A stretch of DNA of 64,000 bases, taken from Caenorhabditis remanei (taxonomy: Eukaryota > Nematoda > Chromadorea > Rhabditida > Rhabditidae). The translations under genes and the position numbers were made by a program. Shown here one piece after another: positions 11,476 to 22,905 of the stretch; the stretch's first letter is position 1, and each line of letters opens with the position of its first letter. Where the stretch lies: positions 7,314,587 through 7,378,586 of the forward strand of contig NC_071333.1 in NCBI RefSeq assembly GCF_010183535.1, in the 5' to 3' direction. The notes under the pieces are model-generated. The model did no database searches. It had not been told where the DNA came from and was given only the letters and a program-made list of their open reading frames with translations.

Positions 11476-14400
11476 TTTGAACCCAGGTAACTGAAAATTA
11501 ATTTCCATTTTGAAATACTGTTTAGCAAAACAAACAAAAATCAGAATTGGCGGTTTATGAATCAAAGAAATATGAGAAATCGAAGGAAACGAGAAAAACC
11601 TAATTAGGGAAAAAAGGGAAAGAGAAGGATAATTAGTACTAATGAGTATACAGGGATGTCGGCAGAAATTTGATTTCGATAAGATAGATCAGTTTTCCCA
11701 TCGTAGTTTCCTCAGTTTTTGACACCAAGACACATCTGATTTGAGAAGGATCTGAATAGAAAGATTGTTGATTAAATGGGAGATGTTCTATCCATTGTTT
11801 TTGATGTGTTTTTCAGATGAATTTGCTTTATTTGAGTATATAAAAACATAGTAAATGTAGAACGATGGACTGCATAGATTCTTTTTTCTTCTAAATTTGT
11901 TTTTTCCTTTTTCAAATTACAGAACAACAACTTTGGATCATGGAATAATAGTCAATCATGCACCACAACATCTTCATATACTGGTCCACGACAACTCGCG
12001 TCTTCAATCTTATTTTTCTCACCATCACATAGGACACGCCGCGCATAGGAAGATCACATCTAGAACTCCACTCTCCCACGCTCTGTCTGGTTGCCTCACG
12101 CTCTCTTTTTTGGGTAAAGAGTCTTTTCTTCTTTTCCCGACGGCGATGGACGACAAGAAGCAAACAAAAAGAAAGAGCTGAAACTCAGATAGAACTCTGG
12201 CGGCGCTCTCTTCTTGCAGACGTAGTTTCTCATTTTGGTGCGAAGCGGTTGCGGCGCGTGTTTCAGTTACACCACAGTGGCCGTGCACTTCTTCTGACTA
12301 AAGAGGGCACGAGCATGTTGCGCAGCGGCGGCGTCGCGTGTTTTTTGTCAAGAGAGTAGGGAAGAGACACGCTTAATACACTGTGAGCCGAGGCATCATC
12401 TCACACGGATTAAACAATAGAGTAGATATAGAGTATATGGAATAACCTATTAAGTATTGGATAGATTTTGATTTTGAATGACTCAAGCATAAATTTTAAA
12501 CAGGAGAAAAAGAGAACAACAAACTTTGAATTGGAAGAAATGGAGAGACATAATTCTGACAAATGTACTCTTGGGCATGAATCAACATAATAACAAAGAT
12601 TCGTAGAGACAAATATTAGATGGACTTCATTTAATTTGAAATTCAGAAGAGAGTCCGTACATAGAATAGATTATTAGAAAAGAACATACCATGGAAAAAA
12701 AGTTGAAAAAGGAGTTTAATTTAATTAAATGTTTTTATTGTTTGGTTACTGTGACACTTTTTTTGTTTAGAATCGGAATGGATGTTTGGTAGGAAACCAC
12801 AGCGGAAAGAAGTATTGGATGTCAGCTTGATAAAGTTTTAAACTAAAAAAAAGAGAATGAACAAGAGAAAACTTATCTGAATTCGTAGCGGCTCTTTTGA
12901 ACGTATGGAGCAAATAGGAATTTTAGGTATGAAAAGGGAATCGATCCTCAATGAGTGGAAGATGTGAGTGCTTTGTGAGCCGATGTGTTTTAGGAACCAT
13001 GGTTACAAAGAGATGAGCGAGCTTGCATGAGAGACGTAGACAAGGACTACAGATAACGTCCCAATAGTGGAAAGAGAGTGTGTTGGTGAATCGGGGTTGA
13101 ATCTGATCACACGCTTTCTATGAAAACAGGAAAAGGATTATTTTATTCAAAAAGAGAAAATTGAATGCAAAGGAAGTCAAAAAAGTTGTGAGAAATTCTT
13201 AGCAAAGAGAGCTTTGATTAATTGAACATGTGTGGATCCACTATGATTCTTACTTTTTTATTAAATGACGATACAACGAAAGAAGAAAATATTCAGTTTT
13301 TGAAAAAAATGTTTGATTTTACAAACAAGCCAAAACTTTTGTGCTAGCGTTTTTCTAAAACAGTGGTGCAGAAATCAGGGAAAAAAGAAGCTTGCAAAAA
13401 ACTTCAAGTAAGAGTTTTATACATATACATTTATTTGTATTATAGACACAGTTTCAGGGCAAAAACAACTAGATATTTATTAACAACAATTTCTCAAAAT
13501 GCAAAGGCTAAGGACAAACTGTCGGGTGTCTTATTTTCCTTTTTCTTTTTTTTCGGTCATTCACGCACTAACAAGAGAAAAACTTATATTATATTGAAAA
13601 ATGTGAGTAACTGACTTCTTGCATGCTTAAAATTACATAAAGCAACTCCTATAAAGCTGAGGAAATTTGCAAAACTGTTAGAAAACTTGCTCTATAATTG
13701 AGACGGATCAAACTAACCGCGATCTTTTTGGGTCCACCAATTTTTCAGGAGACGTTGAAAAAGATTGAATAATATATATTTCACAAAGAATTTTTTGATT
13801 CATTTGAAGTTTTATCTTTTCAAGCATTCAAATTTTAATTTGAAGAAAAAATACTTGATTGATGATCAAAAGAAAAATGCCTTGTCATGCCCAAAAATTC
13901 GAGCCCAACTAAGTAAAACCATAGTCCTCCCGCGTTGACATATGGATCCAAAATGAAAGATACCCTTATATTCGAAACAAAACAAAAGTTAGGATAAACT
14001 GGTCAAGTGATGAGAAGAAACGAAAATCGGTGTGAAACACTGGCAAAGATCGAAGATGGGTAGCTCCGCCTCCAACACCAAATGACCGATGACCGGATCG
14101 ACTGAATTAAAAAAAAAATCTTAATCTCCGCGTATTTCCTAATTCTCAGTTTTGCCCCAGCATCAAGTTTATCTAGAATTTATCAGTCTACATTTTCATC
14201 GTACATACTGTTCTCTCAATGTTGAACGTGAAAATCTTTGGGTTCGCAAAAAAATAACTTTGGGTCGCAAAAAAATCTATTAGATAACATGAAACAGGTG
14301 CGAAAAAAGACAAAGGCAAATCCCATCATTCCTTGTTTGAAAATAAAATTTGTGAAAAAACAACGCAGATGACATTAAAGATTTTTAACTTTTTTAAATT

Positions 14401-15662
14401 CAACTCCTGTGGTTCAACTCCTGTGAGATAACTTTGTGTTTACACTTTCCTGATAAAAGATGATCATTCTCGTTTTTAGATACAAATAAAACCAGTACAG
14501 CTCTGAAATAAGCAGCACAAGAGAAATCGATGGACCACCTTGTACAACAGTTCACCCTTTCCTCTTTTCCCCTCCTTTGTTGTTGTTGTTCTCCCGCGCA
14601 TTTCCCCGTGAGACGTCGGCCGCTCGGAGGACCCCTAGTATATATGCCCCTCGCTAATTAGCCAGTTTGGCCCCACCCGGCCGTCTGGGTGGGGACCATT
14701 TAGAAATGAGTGAGTTCTACGCCTAGGTAGGGACCACCCGGAATCCTGGAGTGATTTCAATATTTTTATTTTTCTACAGCGAATATAGTTTTAAAATTGC
14801 ATTTTTTTAACATTGGGGCAACACCCTTTTTAAGACGGAAGACATTTTCATGTTGATTCCATTTTGTTAAATTTGAAGTGAATACGAAAACACGCATTCA
14901 ATTTGAGCGAGGGGTTATGAGAAAGAATAGAGTTTATCAATTTTTTCATCATTCATTATGTTACAAGGGTTGAATAAAAGTCAACCGAGTTTTCATAGGT
15001 ACAGATTATATATTCAAAAAACATTGAACAATTTGTAAACTCGCTCAGCATGAAGTTGCTGGATGAAAAAGCTCAACCTGGAAGAGTGAGAATGACACAC
15101 GCTTCACTTGGAAGGAAACGAGAGAAATACCTTCACAGAGAAGACTAGGAACTAGGAAAAATATAGATAATAACTGACAAATATAAGATGCGAACTGCAA
15201 ACAGTAAAAACAACAAAACAGTACTTTATTGCAACAGAGACAATCATACAATGGTAAAATACATTCGTATCAAAAATGGGAAGCTTTAAACAAGTTATTA
15301 AATTAAAAACGAAATTTTAGAACACAATAAACAAATCAAGAATTTATACTGAAAGTATAAGAGAACAAAGTTTAACGAAACTTATTAAGCAAAGAAAACT
15401 CTCAAAGAAAATCTGTTTGAGTTGGGGTCAAAATAAATCAAAAATCATCAAAATGTTAACAGAGATCAATTGTAATGTAGCATGAAAAAAAGAAAATTGT
15501 CAAAAAAATCACGATAAGGATAAATAATGTTTTGTATTTGTAGCAATTACATTTTTGCATGTCGACGCAAAATCACTCAAGAAAATTCTCGAAAATTGAT
15601 TACGTTTACGTTTTGAAGGCATTAAAAAATAGTACAGTTTTGCAAAAAACTCAATTTTTTTG
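11476..15662. other. intergenic region between the two ZYG-11-like genes
   Basis: About 4.2 kb without a supportable gene. Two GC-richer, promoter-like blocks stand out from the AT-rich background: 12040-12370 (many CGGCG and CTCTC motifs) and 14560-14760 (described separately). Short ORFs overlapping 11.9-12.3 kb lie antisense to one another and look like by-products of this CT-rich sequence. Confidence 0.5.
14560..14760. promoter_or_regulatory. GC-rich TATA-containing block with hairpin
   Basis: A sharply GC-rich island in AT-rich DNA. It contains a pyrimidine-rich stretch, GACGTCGGCCGC, a TATA-like TAGTATATATGCCCC (about 14638), CTAATTAG, and a perfect 8-bp inverted repeat CCCCACCC/GGGTGGGG at 14671-14694 with an 8-nt loop. 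This order resembles a Caenorhabditis promoter, but no gene start follows within reading distance, so the transcript it would serve is unknown. Confidence 0.35.
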
Positions 15663-18600
15663 TCATTTTGGTCCTGGATTTTGGAGATTGCGTGGTAAAA
15701 TAGTCATTACCCAACGAATAAATTGCGTCACAACCTCTGAATTTGATTTAGTGAGTGCATTTTCGAATGAAAATGGTTCCGGATCAAGATTGATCATCAC
15801 TCTACAAATCTCATCAATTAGCTGTCGAATCCTTTTCCTTTTTAAGAACAATCCTTTTGCATTCATCTTAATTAAGAAGAAGTGAACCAACAAGGAAATA
15901 GCCGAATGCTTTGTCATTTTATTTCCGGTTGCACACCATTCGCTGCAAAAAGGGTTATGATAAAACATTTAAAAAATCATAACACAGAAAAAAAAACCCA
16001 CTAGAGCAAATTATACTCTTTCTCTCTGAAATAAACTCGAGGTCGTTTTCCAAGTGATGGTAAAATTGCAATTAGAGAGTCCATTGTGAGGTCGCGATAT
16101 TCTTCAAATACATCCATCCAAATCATATACTTCTTGACTATATTTCGTTTTTCTTTATTACATGTAGATGTATTGAGCTGATGGAGTTTCCTGATGAGAA
16201 GGGAAACATATGTGTACTCGAGATGAGTGAGACTGCTGACTTCTAAAAGACGATAGAGGTGTTCCTCCAAAGATATTCCGGAGGTGACTATTTTGAAAAA
16301 AGTCGGTTTCAGTTTATCAATAAATATGGCCAGAACAGTGATGGCGCATATACGACACTTTAAATCCAGCTCAGCATTCGCGATGATTTCTCGAGCACAA
16401 CGGCAAACATGCCCGAGATACTTGCAGTTACTTTCAACAACATCTTCTAGTATGAGAACGGACCATACTCGATATAAAATGTCTTTTCCGTCTGGTTCAA
16501 TACATCTCATTGCACGTTCATGCGCTACGACAAGATCGTGAACAATCATTTGTTTTTGATGATGATTGAATAGTTGACATCGAGTTGGCTTTCTGCAAGC
16601 AGGTTACATTACGGTTCAGTTTGACTCTAGAGAAAATGTTCAAATAGGAAATAACTTACAGGCACAGGGTGTAGAAACAATTGGTTAAAAACCTATTTGC
16701 TGTCAAAGTTTTAACAACCGAATTCGCCTTGCAGATATACTCTACACTCTTGACAATGTTCTCAGTAGATTGCTCATAATATTTAAAATGAAGCATATTG
16801 TCTATGTCTTCAAGAATATCTTTGAGCTTATCATCCATATCGGAGAAATCGATCTCTTTTTTGAAGCAACAGAAATCTATAGATTCAAAACAGTGGCTCA
16901 AAGACGTTGTCAAATAAAACTTGATGTGTTTATACACTTCCTCTATGTTTCCAATGTCATCGATAACACAACCTGAAATAATTCAGATGGATTAACTTTA
17001 AACATTGTTTTAAATACTGATGGTTAGATGAATCACTCTTACAATCAACAAACTTACCAATCAATAAAAATGTTTGCAGGCGAGGATGAGTTTTGACAAT
17101 CTTTTCAATAGTATTTCTTGTGATGGCGTTTGATGAAAAATCTATATAAGCCAACCTAGGAGCAGATCTATTATTATCCACATAAAGTTCAATGTTTCTC
17201 AGATCATAGTAGGCTCTGGAAGAAAATGTATTGGTTTTACGGGAATAACTACACTTGAACTACCCGGTAAATTTTAAAACATTCAATTGTTCCAAGTCGA
17301 ATATATCGCTGAGGTCTTCCTTTTGACTGAATGCACATTCGCTTACGTCTAAAACTTCTAGCTGCTTGAGTTTTGAAACTCCATTGACGCTTGTTATTCC
17401 GTTTCTTCTGAGCGACAGCCGTTTCAAATTCTTGAAAACTGCGCACATTTGTTGAAATTCATATTGATTAATTTTGATGAAAGCCAAGTCGAGTGTTGTG
17501 AGAAGTGGAAAGAAATTTCCAAGCTAAAACATTTCATGCATTAATGAACTATTCTTTTGTTGTTAATGTAATACCACCTTGTTGGTACGAAATTTGGTTT
17601 TTGAACGGCGTGAGAACATATAACAAAATTTTGCACTTTTTTTGTACAGTATCCCAAACATGTGGGTTGAAAAACCTTACTTTTCGAAGTGAAGTATTAT
17701 ATTTCAGGAATCGGTTTCTCGACAACAATTTTTCTTTAAAATTCCTATATGAAAACATGAAAACAACGCTTACATATTTTGCCCAATCCCCTGCAAGGTT
17801 GATTTTTGTATCCGATAAACAAAACGTTTGCATTGTATGACGAGCTCCAGAGTTGACAAGTTTCCGTAAGACAAAGATCAGGTCGAATCCTGAAACAACA
17901 AAAAAGTGTAGAATACGAACAGATATTAATAGTGATGAAGACTTGTTATGGACGTTATGAATTTCCTCTCTATTTTAAACTCACTATTCATTTTCAGCTG
18001 CTTGCATTCTTCGGCTAATTTTTCCCATGGGACAAAGGTTATTTTGAGACAAGTGAGCTCCTGCTTGAAGAAGAACTCGCAATGTTCGATATCAAAACTT
18101 CGAACAGCATCGATGTATGCATCCGTTATTTTTAAATAGTCAGCCAGCTCGTTAAAGTTTGGCCGATTTTTATTACAACGAAACATAAATTTAGTTATCA
18201 GATTTCCAAAGTCCGATGGTAATTTCAGAGGATAATTCGGGGTATTATCTCTTCTCGGGAAATCATCTGTAAGTTATAATTGTATTTTTTAAAGTTTTGC
18301 ATGATTCAAATAACTTCTTAAATTTCTGAAAGCTGGTTCCAGTTTTTTTTCCAAACTAACATTTAGAAGTAATTCGAAAGGTTTATATCAAGTTGTCTGA
18401 ATCAATACCTAACGTCATTTAAAAAAAGAACAAACATCTAATAAGAGCGTGTGTCGATTACAACAAACTACGTTTGTTTTATAAATTATTTCCTAAGCTA
18501 TGTGAATATGCTAACACGGCGTTTTGTTGATTAAGGACAGCTGTTTTTGTTTCAAACGTCTTCTAGTTCTTAGTTTTATTTTTTCAAAAGAGTTTAATTA

Positions 18601-18666
18601 GCACTTACTTTTAAGAATCCGTTTTTGGACTGCGTTACCACTCATTTGTTGAAGAGTACTTATCAT
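15663..18666 (-). CDS. ZYG-11-like CUL-2 ubiquitin ligase adaptor
   Basis: Eight exons join in frame: 18666-18609, 18266-17985, 17889-17774, 17523-17264, 17215-17058, 16972-16660, 16592-16002 and 15942-15663, giving 685 aa. Exon 2 resembles the N-terminal VHL-box region of ZYG-11 (YPLKLPSDFGNLI). Exons 3-5 are leucine-rich repeats (LKRLSLRRNGITSVNGV, LKQLEVLDVSECAF, LAYIDFSSNAITRNTI then KTHPRLQTFLLIG, a typical ZYG-11 signature). Exons 6-8 are helical, matching the armadillo-like C-terminal half. Known ZYG-11/ZER-1 proteins recognise substrates for CUL-2 E3 ligases (meiosis, N-degron turnover). A function for this paralogue is inference. The last junction uses a GTGGGT donor, chosen because it restores the frame over a stop. 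A degenerate relative lies 4 kb downstream. I recognise the family, not the specific orthologue. Confidence 0.75.
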
Positions 18667-20076
18667 TTTCACGAGTTTTTTCTGAAATTAAATACGTGGA
18701 AGTTAGGACCAGTAATTAATTGTTAGAAATCTAGATCATTACGTCTTCTGCCAAAAAGAAGAACAATTATACAAATAATAAGAAGATGGCAAGGTCAGTG
18801 TGTGTAGGGTGTTTGAGCGTGAGCGAGGAGAGATGTGCATCACATTCAACGTGAGAATAACTCACAGTTTTTAGTGGGATGAGAACACACTAAAGCGTAC
18901 TAGACTATATAACCATATCACAGATCAAATTGAGATGATCCAATCAAGAAAAAAAACGGTATAACTTCAAAAATTGTGTTTTTTAAGAACTCAGATTATA
19001 GAACAATGAAGTGATGCCAAATCTATTTTTTCAGTGTCAAAGTTTGGCATGTTCACAGTTTCTACGAACAATGTTTCCTAGCTATGCAACCAACCGAAAC
19101 ACCGAAATTCAAAACTTAGGAAAAACATATAAAAATACTCAGAATAGGAAATTCTGGTGGTTCGCGAAAGGCCAGTAAGGAATACGTAACAACGATTGGG
19201 AGGCAGATGGCAGAATACGGAGGGGTTGATGACTAGAGAGATACGTCGAGCTATTAGGAGGAGTCTCTCATGAGACCTGAGAAAAAATCAATTACAAAGA
19301 GCACCCAATTAATGTAGACCAGATGTAAAGAAGACAAGAAAATAAAAGCATTTGCAATCCAACCTCACATGAATAATAACTTAAAACTGACTTCATTACG
19401 AAAAATGATTAATACTCAATTTCAAAGAACGTTCCGTGGACATGTGACACAGTGCATTGAGTTTGAATTATCCTTCTTTGCGGTGTTTCTCAATAAAGCG
19501 CACTTGCACTTGTCTCCAGTCTTTACCATCTGAAACATTTAACAATATAATCCCTTGAATCGTTAAATTTATTACAGTGGATTGCCAAGCTCATGATTTT
19601 GTTGGTGTCAAATAAATTTTTAGAAAAAAAGTTTCCAGGTTTATAGTGACTGTTGAACAAATCTTTAAAAACTGTTCAATGTGTAGTTATTTTTAGTTTA
19701 AGTGAGATGGAAAAATATGAAGACTTTTTTTGAGTTTGCTGAATAAACGTTTTATTTCTACATACCGTAAATACTGAATTTTAATGGCATGCCGTTATAT
19801 TTTTCAACTGCCTACGAGAGAAATTTTGCTGATCTAGAAGTTACAAATCACGCTGCTTCTAATCAAGATCAAGAAAAAACCGAGATAATCATATTCATGA
19901 ATTCTGAGTATAGAGGAGGTGCCGTTATAATACAGGTACCGTTTGTCGTGGAAATAATCTTCCATCTATATTTTCCCAACTGGATCAGTCTTACTCAAAA
20001 ACACCTTCACGTATAATTAAAAGGATTACATCGGTGAACTTTTCGTTACCCTCAAAGACCTTACCCCACTGACCGA

Positions 20077-20360
20077 GTGACATGCACTACCCCTTCTCAC
20101 CGGGACGACCTTTACTACGTGGCAAAGTCAACGGAAGCTCTCGAGAAACATCTAATCAGTATGGAAGAGTTATTGCGCCTCCACCGCCACTCCGGAATCT
20201 TCTACTCCTTCATGGCTTCCCACTCGTCAAGCTCTTCCTCCACTGGAACCATGCGTTCCTCGTCTCCAACCAAAGGTATCTATCATACTTTTGGTTGGAG
20301 ACGAGGAACGATTGTAGTGCATTTGGACGCTTAATCTGAAGACGGTGGTTCGATTCCACC
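20077..20360 (+). repeat. composite element: exon-like fragment, 21-bp hairpin, tRNA-like 3' half
   Basis: Three pieces are joined here. First, 20120-20275 reads as exon-like protein (EALEKHLISMEELLRLHRHS, then a Ser-rich run) with well-biased codons. Second, its last 21 bases (20254-20274) recur as an exact reverse complement at 20290-20310 across a 15-nt loop. Third, about 20313-20364 looks like the 3' half of a tRNA: a loop with CTTAA, then a perfect T arm GGTGG-TTCGATT-CCACC and CTGGTGA, which can pair with TCACCGG at about 20096. The putative U33 position is G, so it is probably not a functional tRNA. The origin is unknown; gene-fragment capture by a mobile element is one inference. Confidence 0.4.
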
Positions 20361-20429
20361 CTGGTGAAATATATTTTTGGCAATCTCCTTCTTACAACCT
20401 TTCGTGTGAAAATACCACTTTTATGCCCA

Positions 20430-20495
20430 AGCCAAGGAGTAGTACTCCAATTTCCATATCAAAATTCCGAACCACAAACTAGGAATCCACACTTT
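20430..20495 (+). repeat. dispersed repeat, copy 1 (shared with 52.9 and 54.0 kb)
   Basis: The stretch containing GGAGTAGTACTCCAATTTCC and CATATCAAAA, then a variant of CGAACCA-AAACTA-GAATCCACA, recurs near 52.91-52.96 kb and resumes at 53.99 kb, where it has been split by a palindromic insertion. The GGAGTA(G/A)TACTCC core is itself near-palindromic. Full element limits are not visible. Confidence 0.6.
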
Positions 20496-22884
20496 TGAAT
20501 TGAATCATACAGTCTGCAGATTACCTGATTTTTGAGATAAAAGAAAAATTCGAGTAGATCCATGTGAAGCGATGTTCATATTCTATTTTTAAATGTAAAC
20601 TCCATCAAAAAACTAGATTTGTTTCTGATTTAGTTTTTGAAGAAATAGTTGAAAATTATGTCGAATCTCACCTTCTATGGTGAAAATGATTAGCATGTGT
20701 TTTTTTCTGAATCCTCTCCTTATGTCGTCTGTTACCCATTTACAGTTGTCTCATTTTCCAATCGTCTGTAGAACACGGTTATATTATTGCACTCTATTAC
20801 ACGTGCAAACACTTTGGCCCTTTCAAAGACCCCTTCTTACAAACGGATTGCGAGGACACCCGTTTGCCCGTGCGCGCGGGTATAATGGTCCCGTCTCTGT
20901 GTGTTGCGCACTCTGCGTCTCTTCCCTCGGCTACTCTCTCTTTCTCTTATTATTTCCTCTTGGTCAGTTCACCTGTTTTGATTATCCCTCCGAGTCCAGT
21001 CCTTCCTGTTTATTCAAGTGCGCATCCCATTTCAATTGTTCCCGATTGATTTTCGTGTTCGCTTCTTCTTTTCTCACTTGACATACATAGTTTGCAGAAG
21101 GTTTTATTGTTAGATTATCTGAGCAGAAACTATAAGAACAATAAGAAATCGGAGGATGATCGCTTGCAAAAATTTGTTTTCGACACTGGAGAATACTGCT
21201 TTGTTTCTTGTATCTTTTTCAGGACAAAACTACTGTCAAACACATTTTGTTGTTTTTCTCAGCACAGTTGTCTAATAAAATCAAAAAGGCACAATTTTCT
21301 TCCGCTCGCCATGCTTTCGAAACATCTTCACTCTAAAACCGTTTTTACACTGATAGGCATCTTTGTTTACCCAACAATTTCAAAACTGACAGCGATGTCT
21401 TCACCTTTGCCGCCTTGATTCTGATTCATAGCTTTCAGTTCTTTCAGTTTCTTGTTCCACTATGAGAAGAAAAGTGAAACGTTTCAAAACTTCAAAACCG
21501 TTGCTTATCTCGCATTCAGTTTCTTACTTTTTTGTAACACAAAGAGGATTCTAATGAAAAGAAAGACTTCGTCTTCGATTCCTTCTTTCGTCTTAAGTTT
21601 CCATTCAAAAAACCAGATCCAATTGGCTGGGGTGGCAACAGACACGTAACACGCAGAGATTCCCTCAGGGTGTCTGTCTATACACACACGGAGAACACCC
21701 TTCCACAAGTTACCTCCGCACTTGCTTCCATCCTTTTCTTTCCTCATCTCATTTCTCTCTTTCTTTATTTCTCTCTTAAAGAGACAGAGAGTTCTTGTAA
21801 GTCTCTGTTGAATCCAGTCTTACTCGATATATCTGCGTCTCTGAATCAGATGCTTCGCATGTTTTACTATTTCGCCACGGTCGAATGTCAACATTCTCCA
21901 GTCAGCCGGCAGTCTCTAGTTTCCGTACGCACCCCACACTACACTCATCTGCGTCTTACTTTCTCTCTGAATTTATGCAATACTTACTTCGTCATCGCCT
22001 TTTCTTTTTTGTTTCCTTCCCTTTTCAAACCGAACCGTTGTGTTGATTTGAAAACAATAGTGAAAACAGTTCTCTCGCAAATAGTCAATCTCATTCCAAA
22101 TATATACTATTTTTCATTTTATTACATAGTCGTACATGTGCCAAACTGTTTGCCGAAGATTTTTTGCTTTCCGTAGTCTCTAGTTACCCCACTCACCGAA
22201 GAACATGGTGTACTTTTGGAGCCTGCATAGTCTTCAACACAAACTCACACTATGAAAGCACTATTCATCTTCGAAAGTGCACCTCAGAATGCGTTTCAGT
22301 AGATGCTTCCTGAAAGTTGTTTTTTTCTTTTCCACTAGATTGACCGACTAGAAACTCTAATACTTCGTACAAAACACCTCTAACAAAGAAAACGCATTCT
22401 TCCAGCTTGTAATTAAGTGAGAAACCAGTCTTTGTCACTCTCGACGAATTTCCTCGTTGATACGTCTTCGAAAACAACAATTTTTCTTCTTTTGTGATTT
22501 TATTTATGGTCTTATCAACGGTTTGAGTCAACTCGTTTGTGAAAATCTGCTCATGATGCATAATCTACGTCATTGCATGCACATGTGTACATAGTTAGTC
22601 ATTTCTCCAAGATCAGTTTCGGTTTTCTAACTCTTCTCTCGAACAACAATAATTTCAGTCGGTTAAGGTCAAGTTCTTCATATTCTTCAGATCAAAATTA
22701 GCTGATAGATAGTTAACAGCCGTTTTCACGTTGTCATTGGCCGTTATCAGTTTTAATCAAAACGGCAAAATGTCCTTTTTGCCGACTAACACCCCTTCAA
22801 TCTTTTTTGACGTTTTTTTTCTTTTCCAAGTGTCTTTTCGTCATTGATTTTGCCACTCTTCTTGATTACTTTCTCTATTGAAAT

Positions 22885-22905
22885 TGTTTTTTTTCAGAAG
22901 TAGAA
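22885..22905 (+). promoter_or_regulatory. probable SL trans-splice acceptor of sid-3
   Basis: A long T run ending TTTTTTTTCAG at 22897 lies 8 bases before the ATG at 22906. No coding exon is visible upstream. This is the usual arrangement for a trans-spliced nematode leader, though a cis-spliced 5'UTR intron would look the same. Confidence 0.6.

Larger units (their letters stand above)
18667..22884. other. 5' flank and intergenic region upstream of sid-3
   Basis: About 4.2 kb without a supportable protein-coding gene apart from the composite repeat at 20.08-20.50 kb listed separately. From about 20.8 to 22.0 kb the sequence is pyrimidine-rich, with CTGCGTCTCT-type motifs (about 20914 and 21829), as is common in nematode promoter and outron regions. 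This fits sid-3 promoter function. Confidence 0.5.

Noticed and set aside
7816..18666. A toxin-antidote selfish element like peel-1/zeel-1
   Set aside because: The LRR genes resemble the soluble ZYG-11 part of zeel-1, but no multi-pass N-terminal membrane domain and no adjacent small multi-membrane protein is readable. Family resemblance alone does not support it.
20313..20364. Functional tRNA gene
   Set aside because: The T arm is perfect, but the 5' half is not contiguous and the conserved U33 is replaced by G; best seen as a tRNA-derived fragment.
22265..22561. 98-codon minus-strand ORF starting MHHEQIFTNELTQ
   Set aside because: It has fair codon composition and an ATG, but no domain, no clear splice partners and no supporting neighbour; left uncalled, though it could be a small gene.
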